A DNA stretch of 64,000 bases from Mantis religiosa (GCA_030765055.1 CM060950.1:278544868-278608867), one strand, 5' to 3'; positions 20,123 through 31,065 are shown, numbered from the stretch's first letter. The notes: generated by a model not told the origin, from the sequence alone. Translations and numbers: made by a program.

Positions 20123-21040
20123 TGGATATTGCCACGAGGCGCTTGTTATATGACGAGAGAGAGAGAGTGCAGAGAGTCTACTCCCATTAGCCCTGTTCCC
20201 GTAGGAACAAGACCCGGGTCTCTTACAACCAGGGAGTATCCCAATTAAGGGCTCCGAGGCCTTTTCCATTAGGACAGTACCTAGTTTCCTAAACTGCCCC
20301 CCCCCGCTTGTACTCAAGACGGGACGGAAGTGGATACGCCACTTACGCGCGCCAACCCCGAAGGGAAGACTACCGATATGACCTCGGTGGGGTCGCCTGG
20401 CGATCTAGCACACCTTCTACTAGCTCAGCAGGCTAGTACCCGGAAACTTATGGCTTCCCTCAACCCGGTCCGCAGACCTACCCAATCTCCCACGGGTATC
20501 GGGAACCACTGCCCCTCCGAGACCTACCCATCCGAACAACTCCCGAAGGAGGGGCTCGGCTGTTCGGCCCGGAGTACCTTCTAGTAACGTCAGAGGTACC
20601 ACGAGTGCTAAGGGGACGAGAGAGGGAGAGAGACAGAGAGGGAGCAAACAGAGAAAGTAACAGACTGATAGCCCTCAACCCACGCCAACAAATGGAAGAA
20701 CGCTTGACGCTGGCCGAGGGAGAGACGGGGGCGTGGAGGGAAAGAGCCAAAGAGATGGTTGAACAGTTCCCTCTCCTTCGTGAAAGGCCGTGAAGCTTCG
20801 GTAACTTTCGAGAAACGATGCCTTGGTTGTGAATAAGAGAGAGGAAAGCTGAGCGTATAGTCGAGAACTGTTAATTGTACAATGTGGTCGTGTGGCAGAC
20901 GGCCTTGAAGATTGCGTTTGTGTGTGTTAAGTCATTCTGCTTATCGGTGTTGTACAGTATCTTTTAACTTGAAGGAAAGAGCGTTTGGAATTTCTACAAA
21001 CTATAATTTTAATTCTACGAAACCACAAAGTCACAATATT
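20123..21040 (+). repeat. LTR-like sequence (plus orientation) inside the foldback element
   Basis: Starts near TGGATATTG and ends near CACAAAGTCACA, with a run resembling AATAAAG near 20975. The end region is shared with 27470-27510, 60060-60130 and, inverted, with 7728, 24040, 56094 and 63150. It looks like a solo LTR of the Gyp-C group. A GC-rich stretch lies inside it. Confidence 0.5.
20160..20600. other. GC-rich insertion absent from the paralogous copy
   Basis: About 440 bp, clearly richer in G+C than its flanks. It is inserted in a GA-rich run, and the run in copy 2 (59726-59821) is continuous. It contains a C9-10 run near 20299. I do not recognise its origin and see no convincing ORF. 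Confidence 0.5.
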
Positions 21041-21454
21041 TATAAGACATATTATAAACACTAAATAGATATAACACAAAAATCAACAAAGGAAATCACT
21101 AACAATTATATCATTACTGAACAAAAGACTACAGTAAATGAAATGCCAGGTCAGGAGAAGCCTTGAGTATAGTAAACTAATTATGTCAGAGAAGCATAAC
21201 TATTTAATTTGATCATTAAGATGTATAGATCTGTGCTTCTTAAGCCTACTGATTTCCATTTTAAAGCCGATTTCCAAGATGAGATGAACAGGCATTTAAT
21301 TTACTGTAAATAGTCTTTGGTTCAGTGATGCGAGTATTCGTAATTTTTTACCTTTGTTGATTTTTGTGTTACATCGATTTAGTGTTTATAACATTTTCTT
21401 AAATATCTTTATGATGGGAGTGATCTACGCTACCGATACGTGGATTTTTAATCG

Positions 21455-22080
21455 TCCTTTGAGCTAGCTTGATTCCAGAGTATATCCCAGGAAAGCTTCA
21501 GGTTTATACAGAAAAAATGTTACCAAAAAGCGTGTAGGTCTCGTTAAAATCCACACTTTATGTGCCATAAGCTATTTTTGTGTACTTAACCGTTTTGAGA
21601 TGTTTTTTGTTATTGGTTTGAACATCTAATATTTATACGATGCCATCAGATTAAGTCGGCACGCTCTTGACGGCACCAGCGTCGCCATTGCAGCCGCTTC
21701 CCTCCTGCTTAGTTTTACCCGCGTGAACCGTCTTGTGCTTCGATAAAATTAAGAAGAATGGACAAAGAGATCCATAGCTGTTTCAGAAATGAAATACTGA
21801 ATTTACTTCATGTTACTGCCGTTTTCAAAGAAAGCGTTGCAGATATTCTCCTTGTGCTCGAAGATTGGCATCACAGAATAGATTTTCATACACTTGTTGG
21901 AGTTTCTGCTTAGATATCTTGCTTAGTACTTCCCTATGTTATTCTGCAGTTCTTGTAATGCTCAAGGATTAGAATTATGCATTTTGTATTTGCAAAAGTG
22001 AGAGGTGTATTCCAATTAGGGCACCTCCTCTTTTCAGGAATCGGACCAAATAGTAATTTTAAAAAATTATATGTGGACCC
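21455..22080. other. No gene seen
   Basis: Unique-looking AT-rich DNA between the foldback element and the mariner-type fragment. It is shared with 60547-61175 but with no other copy in the window. Confidence 0.5.
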
Positions 22081-22082
22081 TT

Positions 22083-22680
22083 TGTCAATGAGTGACAGAC
22101 ATGGCAGCACTCTACAGCACATGGAATTCTAGTGGCAGCGACGAGGGTTAGGAATGTTTTGATACTTAAAATGGCGAAGTTTTCGTTGCAAGAACAGCGT
22201 ATAGTCATGGTGTGCTCCATTTGTGGTGTGGGCCTATTGAAATTCATCGCCAGTTGCGTGAGGCATGTGGTGATGGAACCATGGATGTGTCTAATGTATG
22301 TTCATGGGTGCGACAGTTCAATGAAGGCAGAACTTCGTGTGACCAACAACCAAGACAGTCACGGCCTCGCACCATCTGACCACATGATCAGCGAGTGGAG
22401 AACGTTTTTTTGGATGATTCCGATTGAGCAACTTTCAGATCGTCATGCAAGATTGTGTTCACAGATCCCACGGAAATGCCAATGTTGGAAGCAATGACCA
22501 CAACTGTCTTGGTTTGTTGTCACACGATTTTCTGCGTTCATTGAACTGAACACTGCCACGGGATATTTAATGCTGAAGATGTGGGACGGGATTATCCTCA
22601 CCTGTAATCCTCCTGCTTTGCGTCTGGATCAGCTGGTTCAATTCAGCCCTTCGAGAAGAAAATGACGAAGTCACGGGCTA
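22083..22680 (+). pseudogene. Mariner-type transposase N-terminal fragment, copy 1 plus
   Basis: The frame from about 22171 reads MAKFSLQEQRIVMV, then CGVGLLKFIASC, which looks like a helix-turn-helix start of mariner transposases (EQR, GxxPxEIHRQL, GDGTMDV, SWVRQF, EGRTSC pieces across shifted frames). Later pieces include SEWRTLF-like and EQLSDRHARLCSQIPRKCQC. The catalytic DDE/DDD domain is absent. The assignment to mariner is by motif resemblance only. A related fragment lies inverted at 23460-23720. Confidence 0.45.
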
Positions 22681-22689
22681 CTACGTTTT

Positions 22690-23459
22690 CTCGATCCGAG
22701 ACGTCTGCTCAGATCTGGAATTCAGATGTAGCGATGCCTCTAGACGATCTCCGGTGCTGCTCCAATCGGTGCATCAAAACTATGGTAACTCAGTCGCGGT
22801 CTCGAGGCAGGGAATTAACTTTTATCTCCTGAAAAAGTAACTCCAATTGTACATTAGTATAATTTAGTTGTTTTTAATTCGGGGTAACAAATTTGCATAA
22901 CACGACGTAAAGTAGATATACATACAATCAATGTAGTTGATTTATATTTACCCAGAAATTGTAAGTTGAAGCTTATAATTTATTTAGATTATTGAATATA
23001 ATTTACATCTTTACTACACGACGTTCTGATACAATTGTACGTCCGTTCACTTTAAAATTTTTCAAATGCGAAACACGCCTGTCCACTTCGCGGTCACTAT
23101 CGGGCTGCTTTCTTTCTTAGATCGTTCTCCCAATATTATTGACTTTTACTTCAGAAGACTGGTTATATATTATTACACAATATCTTGTATTTTATATAAC
23201 TCTCCTGCAAGTCCACTCATCACTTTGAAACCTTTATCTTATCTGCGTTCTTTTCCCACAAGGTAGATTGTTTTCTCTCTCAGTAGCAACCGTTCCTTTG
23301 TTTATACAAAACTCACTTGTACCAAACAATATACATATCATGTTTGTTTTCTTCTGGAATTTCACTTCCACATACTTAATATAAACATTATAATACTTTT
23401 AATTTTTTAAAAAAAATCTAAATAACGCTACCAAGTAAATAAACTAAGCTGATTATTTT
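22690..23459. other. AT-rich spacer between inverted mariner-type fragments
   Basis: No coding feature. It matches 61670-62560 in the paralogous copy. Short open frames at 23066 and 62157 share sequence, but I see no sign of protein conservation. Confidence 0.5.
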
Positions 23460-23720
23460 GCCAAACAAAATAAACTATTACAGCACCAATGAACATGCAC
23501 TAGACATATACATGGTCCCATCACTACATGCCTTACTCAACTGGCGAGTAATTTCAATAGGTGTGACACCATGAAAATGGAGAAAATGAATGATTACACA
23601 TTGTTCTTGCAATGAAAACGTCAGCATTTTAAGTATAAAGCACTGCGAACTCTCGCCACTACCACTAGAGTGATATTCGCTGTACAACGCAGCCATCTCT
23701 GTCACTCATTCACAAAGACT
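23460..23720 (-). pseudogene. Mariner-type transposase N-terminal fragment, copy 1 minus
   Basis: The minus frame at 23478-23705 reads LTFSLQEQCVIIHFLHF, then GVTPIEITRQLSKACSDG. It is the same helix-turn-helix start as 22171, in opposite orientation. The fragment is cut after about 40 residues of the domain. With 22083-22350 it forms an inverted repeat of about 250 bp. Confidence 0.5.
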
Positions 23721-24040
23721 ACCCGTGTAATTTATAAAAACTAGAAGGTCCTATCTTGTCCCATTACTGAAAAAAGGTGTTTTGACTTCAACTTACCGCG
23801 TAAACATCGCAAGGCCTTAACACAGATGGAGATTTGGGCTTTATAACCCATTTGAGCATGAGAGTACTGAGCCAAGAATGTCTGTAGATCTTTGTTTGTT
23901 ATATGCGGCGCAAGTAAAGAAGGTGGCGCTACAGGTGACGTAATACCGGGAACTACAATCTCAGCCTGTGGGTGGAGATGCCAGAGAACGTGCCCCCTTA
24001 ATCTGATGACCCTGTGCTTTTCTCGATAATGTTACCTTGT
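23721..24040. other. No gene seen
   Basis: Spacer shared with 62810-63150. A few GC-richer bases but no motif. Confidence 0.5.
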
Positions 24041-24110
24041 GGATTCCTAAAATTAAAGGTCTAATTTGCAGGAATTCAAAATGCTCTTTATTTCCTTGGA
24101 AAGACGGTTT

Positions 24111-25997
24111 GTTTGTATTGTATTTGTATTTTGTATTTATTTATTGACTGCAATTGGATACTACCCGGTGGCAGAGTTCAGAATACAGATCAAATTACAA
24201 TTACTAGATTTACAACAATAACACAGTAAACAATACAAACGTGATATTACTTTACTTTAGTCACTTAAAACATATCTAATTACTTCTCTATTTACATAAT
24301 ATATACCACTATAGTTCAAAAGTTCAACTATAAACCATCTAGATTTTTTCTAAATTTCTTCAGCGACAGGGGACAGCCCTGAAAGACTGCTACAGGCAAT
24401 TCATTCCATTCTTCAATGGTTCTATTAACAAAAGAAAATTTTCGTACGTTGGTTCTGTATCTTCTACCCTTAATTTTATATCTATGATCGTTTCGTCCAT
24501 AAAAAACCGGATTATCTAACCTTACACTAAATCCACCCATGCCTTTACACCAGCATTAGCTTTGAATAAGGCTACCAACCTATGTTTTTTACGCCTAATT
24601 CTTAATTCCTCCCATTTAGTCTCACCTCATTTTACAGGCCCAAAATACTTGCCTCTTTTTATGAATTTTATTGCCCTCTTCTGTATCTTTTCTAATGGAT
24701 CGATTTGGTTAGCTCTATACGGGTCCCAGCATGCTACTCCATATTCCATAACCGGCCGCACTAAGGCCTTGTAGGCAATTTCCCTGGACCTAGCGCTCCC
24801 CTTTTTCAATATTCTCATTACGAAATGTAATGCCTTCCACGCATTGCTAGATGTGGAATTTACTTGTTCGTCCCATCCAGCATTACTGGCCAGGTACACT
24901 CCCAAGTATTTGCAGCTGTCCACCTGTGGAATTTGCGCCCCTCCCATGTGATAGTTAACAATAATTTTGCCCTTAGTTCTACTAAAAACAATGGACTTAC
25001 TTTTCTTGGCATTAATTGACATTTTGTTAGCCGCAGCCCAATTACAGATTTCATTTAAATCATCCTGAAGAGCGGTTTCATGCACTATATTCCGAATTTT
25101 ATTATAAATGATACAATCGTCTGCAAACAACCTTATCTGGCAGTTAATATTAACAGCAATGTCATTAACAAAAATGAGAAACAGTAAAGGCCTTAGTACT
25201 GAGCCTCGCGGCACACCGAACTTACAGTTCCACTATCGGACAGCTCTTTACCTACTTTAACTTTTTGCGTTCTCCCTTTCAAAAAATGTTTAACCCATAA
25301 TACTACGCGTTTATCAATTCATGTTTTAGCTAGCTTACAAATAAGCAAACTATGTGGCACTACATCAAAAGCTTTAGAAAAGTCAATTACCACCGCATCA
25401 GTTCTTCCTCCTGCATCTACCTCATCTGCCAAATCTTGAAATATTGAAGTAATTTGACTTTCGCACGAATACCCAGGTCTAAATCCATATTGCGCTTCAT
25501 TAAACCACTTTTTATTTTCTAACTCCTCTCGTATATATTCTGCAATTAAATGCTCAATTAATTTACATACTACTGAAGTTAGACTAACTGGCCGATAATT
25601 ATTTATTTCGGTTTTATTACCCCCTTTATAAATCGGAACTATAATAGCTGTTTTCCAGCCTTCCGGTAAGGTACAGTTGTTAATTGACATGTTGAACAAG
25701 AGCATTAGATAGGGAATCATGGCTTCACCCCGAAGCTTTAATATTTCAGTAGGTATATTATCTGGTCCCCTTGATTTTCGGTTTTGCAGCATCTTAATCC
25801 TTTTGCGTAATTTGGGCACCATTATTTGAAAAATCGTTTCTCCACTCTCCCCAATTTCCTGTTCGGAACTAAAGGATTTAAGAAAAACCGATACAAAATG
25901 CGAATGTAATATATTAGCTTTGTCCCTATCACTTAATACATCTATCCCATTAACGTTAAAATCTGGTATGTTCTCTTTATTTCCCCTACAGCTCTTG
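24111..25997 (-). mobile_element. CR1/L2-like LINE, 5'-truncated
   Basis: About 1.9 kb on the minus strand, holding most of an RT domain and the C-terminus of ORF2. The left end carries the 3' tail (ATACAAATACAATA-like on the minus strand). The right end is truncated within ORF2. The paralogous site at 63205-63225 lacks the insertion. Only one stop and one frameshift interrupt the RT, so it is young relative to the duplication. Confidence 0.85.
24328..25997 (-). pseudogene. CR1/L2-like LINE ORF2, reverse transcriptase and C-terminus
   Basis: 25319-25997 encodes the RT N-terminal half: NRKSRGPDNIPTEILK, NNYRPVSLTSVVCKLIEHLI, EAQYGFRPGYSCESQI, VVIDFSKAFDVVPH. After a TGA at 25319 and a one-base frameshift near 25222, 24627-25214 continues with PRGSVLRPLLF, RLFADDCIIY (intact FADD box) and YLGVYLASNAGWDEQV. 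The end at 24328-24540 has FSFVNRTIEEWNELP. The open frame extends to 26101, but its first 35 codons come from the host LTR, not the LINE. The endonuclease is lost by truncation. RT catalytic Asp residues remain. Confidence 0.9.
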
Positions 25998-26330
25998 TAC
26001 AGCTCTATGCAACAGGATGACGTAACGTACACCAACTCAGTCTCTCGTGGCTTCACCACACGTAAAAAAACAAAAGAATTCCCTTTCAAATCACTACACA
26101 TACAGGTAAAGTAAACTACTATTCAGTGTAGTTCAGACTGTTACACACACAATAGACCACTAACTAGAGTCTCCGTTCACTCCTAGTAGCTCCCGCACGA
26201 CTGCCTGACAAGTGCTCCCACCACCGCATTTATACACTAGCCGCTGTTTCTTGAAAGTTGCCGAAGTCAGACGATCTTTCGTGATGTAGCGAGAACACCA
26301 TGGAAATGTCTGTCTATTTCTGCTTCTGTT

Positions 26331-26331
<1 letters not shown>

Positions 26332-26406
<75 letters not shown>
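26332..26406. repeat. (CT)n microsatellite
   Basis: About 37 uninterrupted CT repeats. The same tract in the paralogue, 63541-63657, is about 58 repeats. Confidence 0.97.
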
Positions 26407-26408
<2 letters not shown>

Positions 26409-26577
26409 CAAGTGCCAAGCGCTCATCCGTCTACAGCCGTGGCTTGGGCGCCATCTGTCTCTTTCACTCCCCGCTTCTATCTCTCTTTGCTCTCGTCTAC
26501 GCAGCAGCAAAACAATGCCTCGTAACAATACGGAAAGTCGTTGAAAGATTTGAAGCTCTCGTGGCGATTATTATTAA
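26407..26577. repeat. GC-richer segment after the (CT)n tract
   Basis: Matches 63658-63828 closely. Read inverted, it resembles 20690-20740 (a GCGCTTGG...GCCGAGAGAG-like stretch), which ties it to the LTR group. Confidence 0.45.
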
Positions 26578-26728
26578 GTAGAGGTTCTCGGGTTACCAGC
26601 ACAAAGCTGCTTGAGCTTTCGGCCATATTTACTCTTGGCCTTCTTCAGAAAGGGGAGTATAAACATTCATAGAGTAAACATGGCCGAAAGCTCGAGTAAG
26701 TTTGTGCTGGTAACACGAGAATCTCTAC
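26578..26728. mobile_element. Small foldback element, about 151 bp
   Basis: GTAGAG at 26578 and CTCTAC ending at 26728 are the tips of two arms of about 55 bp that are inverted copies of each other. They surround a short spacer. The paralogue is at 63829-63968. No ORF. It can be a MITE or another hairpin-forming repeat. Confidence 0.7.
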
Positions 26729-27510
26729 AGAAAGTCGTTGGTGACCTTACCCTTTCTGTTACGTATGATGGTGGGACAAGTGATAGTGCATAACTATTGA
26801 AATAGATTTGGGAAAGGAATAGTGTGGGTATAAAAGACGAAGACAGAGTTTGATTTTGATTTTCCTTACGTTTTCTTTTTGGTGTGCTTAATACTCGTAT
26901 TTAAGGATTTAGTTGTATTCATTAATACTTACAGACTGCCATATTGTTATCGTTTTGTTTAATATTACAAACAAACTTATAGTATCTCTTGTTGAGATTG
27001 GTTTTTTTAATTATACTTTTTGTTCAATTATGAATTTTCTGTAAATATTTTAGTGATATCTTGCTTTCGCGACTACTTTTTGTCTTAAACTCATATTTTC
27101 TTTATTTAGAGAGGTAGGTGTTCATGATTTTTCAGGGTATATTGTCACTCAAATAACGGAAGGCAGGACCAGCTGGCAGCTAGTAAGGGACAGGAACCCT
27201 TCAGCCCACGCCTACACATTTATCTTGCAGCTTTATCGAGGGGATGGTGGGAAAAACATCATTAGCCATCTCTTTCCCCTCCCCCAGACCTCTGGAACAG
27301 TAGCGAAGATTCACTGAACCGCGAGGTGTATGTGATTGTGAGCTTGGATTGGACATGTGCCAGACGAACTGGTGAATTGTAATTGTGTGCGCTAAGTAAT
27401 TCTATGTAGTCGGCAAGTATTCCAACTGTAATTCGGTGGAAATAAAGAACATTTTGAGTTAGCGCAATTGGACTTTTAATTCCACGAATTCACAAAGTCA
27501 CAATATATTT
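26729..27510 (+). repeat. AT-rich DNA followed by an LTR-like end (plus)
   Basis: 26729-27100 shows nothing recognisable. 27100-27510 ends with AAATAAAGAACATTTTG and CACAAAGTCACA, the same end as the LTR group at 20.9, 60.1, 7.7 and 56.1 kb. I call it a solo LTR fragment with low certainty. Confidence 0.4.
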
Positions 27511-27879
27511 AGTGTAAATGTGATTTTTGGATTTTAAAATATTATCTTTTTGCTAAATTTTGGGTTTTGATGTTTAGTATTTCTCAATATACGTACGCTA
27601 ATAGTTAACTAGTAAGATATGGGTTACTTGGAGATTTTTTTAAGTTTTTAAGGTTTTGTATCTGTTTAGAATATTTTTTGAGAAGTATGGAGGGTATGCA
27701 TTATACATTCTTTCATTTGAAATGCATACTATGTTATTTAGATATTTATGTTTATTTGTACAGTTTTCATTACATTTTCACATCAATGACTTGGATATCT
27801 ATCAAGCACAGCCAATACATCCAACCATATCTCCTGTACAAATACATGAAACTGCTGACCCTAAGATTTACTTACTGAC
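27511..27879. other. AT-rich, no gene seen
   Basis: Short overlapping open frames at 27656-27883 have no recognisable motif. Confidence 0.45.
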
Positions 27880-28384
27880 TTAGGTCCCCTGGCCATAAAC
27901 ATTTGGTTTTCATGAGCTGCTTAGTGTCATTTCCTCTTGACCTTCACTACTTTTACCCTAATCCAGTTTTCTCTTAACCTATATAATAATTCTCCTATAC
28001 ATATGTTTTTATTTTCACTCTCCCCGTTAACATGCGTACTTCCACTAGGTATTTGCTCACACTGTCCCATTTGTTATCCCATATTTTTCTCCTGCAACTT
28101 TTTAACTCCTTACATTCAATCAGGTAATGAACAAGGCTCTCTTCATCTCCACAGTACTCACACATCCCTACCTCTCAACACGTTTACACATATTATTTCT
28201 ACTCTCATCCATGCAAAGCCTTCTCTTCCAACATTGTCACATTGATTTAAACGTTTTTCCTGCCCCATCCTGTGTTTAATTGCTGATAAAAATTTCAATG
28301 AATTCTTTTCTTCTATATTTTCCGAAATCTCCTACCTATCTATGTCTGTTACTCTAGTTCTCACTTCCTTCCAAACACCGCTCT
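27880..28384 (-). pseudogene. LINE ORF2 C-terminal fragment, minus strand
   Basis: On the minus strand near 28060-28200 the sequence reads CEYCGDEESLVHYLIECKEL, the CX2C...HX4C motif that ends many LINE ORF2 proteins. It is preceded by ENIEEKNSLKFLSAIKHRM in another frame. The plus-strand open frame at 27937-28245 is its antisense. The rest of the LINE is missing. The fragment abuts Gyp-C sequence at 28385. Confidence 0.65.
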
Positions 28385-28492
28385 GATTTTACTGGAAGGC
28401 AGCTGGTGTGTTTCAGAGGCAAAAGGGCATAATTGTGAACTGCCAAAGTCCTTGGCATATCGCGAATGCAGTATTTTCATTTTTTCTCGGGT

Positions 28493-28711
28493 CTAGACCC
28501 AGCTGCCAGAACCCGACGTCAGGTATAGGGTCGAGAACCACTGGGCTACATCTAGCGTGTCCAAGGTGTCGTCATTCTGGGGTAATGGGGAGCAATCCTT
28601 CATAGTGAAAGCTTTCAGCTTCCTGTAGGCTACGCAGAAGCGTAGCTCACCGTCCTTCTTTGTCACCAGAACTACAGGGAAACACCAGCGCCTGTGAGAC
28701 CCTTTAACCAC
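28493..28711 (-). pseudogene. Gyp-C copy 3 reverse transcriptase fragment
   Basis: Reads VVLVTKKDGELRFCVAYRKL and then FTMKDCSPLPQNDDTLDTLD and FSTLYLTSGSGS, the fingers and first catalytic motif of a gypsy RT. The expected Asp of LDL is Tyr (LYL). The frame ends at 28493 and the rest of the RT is missing. Confidence 0.75.
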
Positions 28712-29229
28712 TCCCCTGATTTCATGTCATCTAGCATATCCCGTACCACCGCTTATTTTGCCAGCGGAACGCGTCTACGTGGTTGCAGAGTAGGCCGGGC
28801 GTCTCCGATGTCGATGCAGTGAAGCACTTTGTGTATGCAGCCATAGTCATTGTTATGTTGGCTAAAGACGCGTTGGTATCGTCTCAGCAATTGTCAAAAT
28901 TTCTCAAGCTGTTCTGCGTTCAAGTGTTTGTCCGCATTCTCCAAAAAGGCTTCCATCCGGGGCAGGAGGTATTGCGTCGGCACCGGCTACTGTGTCTTGG
29001 CTATTGCTGTTACGCTGACCACGGGCTTGCACGTCTCCAACGCCGTCCTGGCCCGAATACCGTTATCGGTGCCTTGTCAGATTGAGCAGCCTCAGTGGCA
29101 CATCATCTAGGCTCCGCAATATTGTCCTGGCTACACAGAGTCCGTGCACAGGCGTATTGAGGTCCAGGAGCTCTGTCCCAAGGTTAACTTCAACAGAACC
29201 TACATCTCCACAGGCAAGGTATCGCCCGA

Positions 29230-29400
29230 TGCCGCATTAGCTGGTATGGTCAGCTCCGCTTCCTCGTCGGCAAACACTTGGCTATGTCAGGTCTGATGAC
29301 GTTCACGGCTGTCCCGGTGTCTAAGAGCACGCCGTCTAAGAGCACGGCTGCTCCCTCAGAGAAACGTAACTGACGAGGCTGTCATCCATCCGTCAGCTGA
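29230..29400 (-). pseudogene. Gyp-C copy 3 protease fragment
   Basis: On the minus strand the sequence reads GVLLDTGTAVNVIRPDIA, a retropepsin active-site region with DTG. A short duplication (ACGCCGTCTAAGAGC repeated near 29330) lies just upstream. The flanks are in mixed frames. It would cut the gag-pol polyprotein. Confidence 0.65.
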
Positions 29401-30396
29401 CGGCGCGCAGGGTCACTCGGGGCGAGGGTGATGGTGATGCCGAAGTGAACCTCGCTACGTCCGCCCGTACTCGTAGTTCCGGCTGCACTTCCTGGTAGGG
29501 GTAGTCTCTCTCCTGGAGTACCGGCGGTCCACACCCCTAACACAGGAAATTAGGTCTTTGCCAGTGAACACCGACTGGTCTTCGATCTCCATAATAGCGG
29601 ATACTCCTGGTTTGCGTCGTTGGGGTAGCCATCTGCTTGGCCGCCTCCATCCTCAATGCTGCTGTTAACGCCTCATGGAAAGTTTTGTAGTCGCCGAGCA
29701 TTAGGCGCTGACGTACTTCGGTGTCTCGCACCCTGTCCACGATTGGGTAGGCTGCCTCTTGAGATTCGAAATAGGTTGGGAGGTCGACTAATGCTTCGCT
29801 GGCCAGCTGCTCAATTGCCATTGCGATTTCCGGCAGCGTCTCCCATGGCTGTTGTGACCTTGATTTCAGGTTGCTTCGGTAGCCTGCGATTAGGCGGTGC
29901 TTTCCGAATAGGTTTACCAGGGCTTCCCAGATATCATAGGGCGCCAACGCTGCCTGGACCGCGTTTAGGATTTCTGCGACCCGTCCCTGGTAACTAGCTA
30001 TTAGCCATGCGGCCTCTTCCTTCGGTGACCTCTTGTTGTGCTTGGGCACTGTTTTGAACTGGCGGTGGAAGACTTCGAAAGTAGTCGGGCCGTCGTATTA
30101 GTGAGGTTTGACGCGCACAGATGTGTCGCGTCTCACCGCTTCGGCCATCATGACCTTCAACCTCCTGCCGTCGATTTCCTCTACCTTGGCTTTAAGTGAC
30201 TTGGTGTTGCTGTCGGCCTTTCCGTCCAGGTAGTTAACGCAGCTCGCCAGGTCTTCGATGCACTCGCCCAACTCCGTGACGTCCTTCTACTGCTACTGCT
30301 CCTCAAATTTGGCGACGAGGGCCTCGTTCGCAACCTTCAATTCTGTGGTCATATCGGTGATCTTCAACAGAATCTTTTCCAATGTCATGTCCATCG
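29400..30396 (-). pseudogene. gag: Gyp-C copy 3 gag, broken
   Basis: Gag starts at an ATG near 30395 (MDMTLEKILLKITDMTTEL) with a predicted coiled coil. The capsid-like part at 29537-30049 reads PKHNKRSPKEEAAWLIASYQ, LAPYDIWEALVNLFGKHRLI and EALTAALRMEAAKQMATPTT. The zinc knuckle that should follow is damaged (FLC, stop, GCGPPVL). The equivalent knuckle is intact at 45734-45991. The N-terminal part is separated by stops near 30060-30120 and 30290. Confidence 0.75.
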
Positions 30397-30420
30397 TTTA
30401 AAGTTCCACCTGCAGACACC

Positions 30421-30740
30421 AACTCCTAGATGCAGAAATTCAAAATGTTCTTTATTTCCGTAGAAATACACGTAGAGTAGCAGGATGACGTCAAATACAC
30501 AATTACAGTCTACCAAGGTCATTGACCACAACAAAGAGCTTGCTCATCTTCCACTGTTTACAACAACTCTTGTTACAGTTCCTGTTTACGGCTGTCTTTA
30601 CAACTGTCCCCTAGCTAGTAAGAGCTTCCTTAAATGTACCATGACTCATGTTACTGGACATTTGTGGAACAAACAAGAAATCGAATGTTGTGTAAGACAA
30701 TCAAGATATCACTAGAATATTCCGTTTTTCTCTTTATTTG
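30421..30740 (-). repeat. Gyp-C copy 3 5' LTR (partial)
   Basis: Has the TTCTTTATTTCCGTAGAAA stretch shared with 7780, 24085 and 56150, then weak similarity to 56200-56440. The limits are not fixed; a primer-binding site could not be assigned with confidence. Confidence 0.45.
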
Positions 30741-31062
30741 TTTTGAATAAATTTTATTTCCGCGCAATGTTTATCTGCTTAGAAAAGCTGTTTATCTCCG
30801 CCCGGCATCATCCATCCCTTATCACTCCCGCGCCACGCTTTCGTAATGAATGTGTTCGCGACAGAGTTAACTGTCGACAGTGAGCGGTGTCAAGATTTCC
30901 AAAGAGAAGGCAGAAAATAAACCCCGGCATGACCCTAAACCACTATCCAATGATTAGGAGTACGATTCCTTATCCGTTAGATCACGTGGACTATTACACA
31001 CGGTCGTGTTACACATCAAAAGATCAACTGCCGCACACAGATAGAGGGTCAGGTAGAGAGAC

Positions 31063-31065
<3 letters not shown>

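Larger units (their letters stand above)
20076..21454. mobile_element. Terminal-inverted-repeat (foldback) element, copy 1, split by an LTR
   Basis: The first 43 bp (20076-20118) recur inverted at 21412-21454. A second inverted pair lies at about 21051-21091 and 21351-21391. Without the LTR-like insertion in the left arm, the element would have arms of about 107 bp around a 257-bp spacer. No transposase is encoded. Copy 2 lies at 59650-60546. Confidence 0.7.
24041..26331 (-). repeat. LTR-like sequence (minus), interrupted by a CR1-like LINE
   Basis: 24041-24110 joined to 25998-26331 aligns with the uninterrupted 63150-63540. It has a CTTTATT box (AATAAAG on the minus strand) near 24087 and the same end sequence as the Gyp-C LTR group. 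No internal retrotransposon sequence adjoins it, so it is probably a solo LTR. Confidence 0.5.
28385..30420 (-). mobile_element. Gyp-C copy 3: gag, protease and RT start, truncated
   Basis: Minus-strand order is 5' LTR, gag, protease, first part of RT. The RT breaks off at 28385-28395, at a sequence matching 18773 inside copy 1. This is the only copy in the window with both gag and protease, so it shows what copies 1 and 2 have lost. Confidence 0.75.

Noticed and set aside
26160..26581. Open frames of Arg-Glu, Leu-Ser or Ile-Tyr repeats across microsatellites (also at 19081-19509, 30887-31151, 43209-43448, 47451-47633, 59597-59944, 63447-63795)
   Set aside because: Translations of (GA)n, (CT)n and (TA)n tracts; open only because dinucleotide repeats have no stops.
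27937..28245. Plus-strand 102-codon open frame
   Set aside because: It is the antisense of a LINE zinc motif on the minus strand and has no features of its own.
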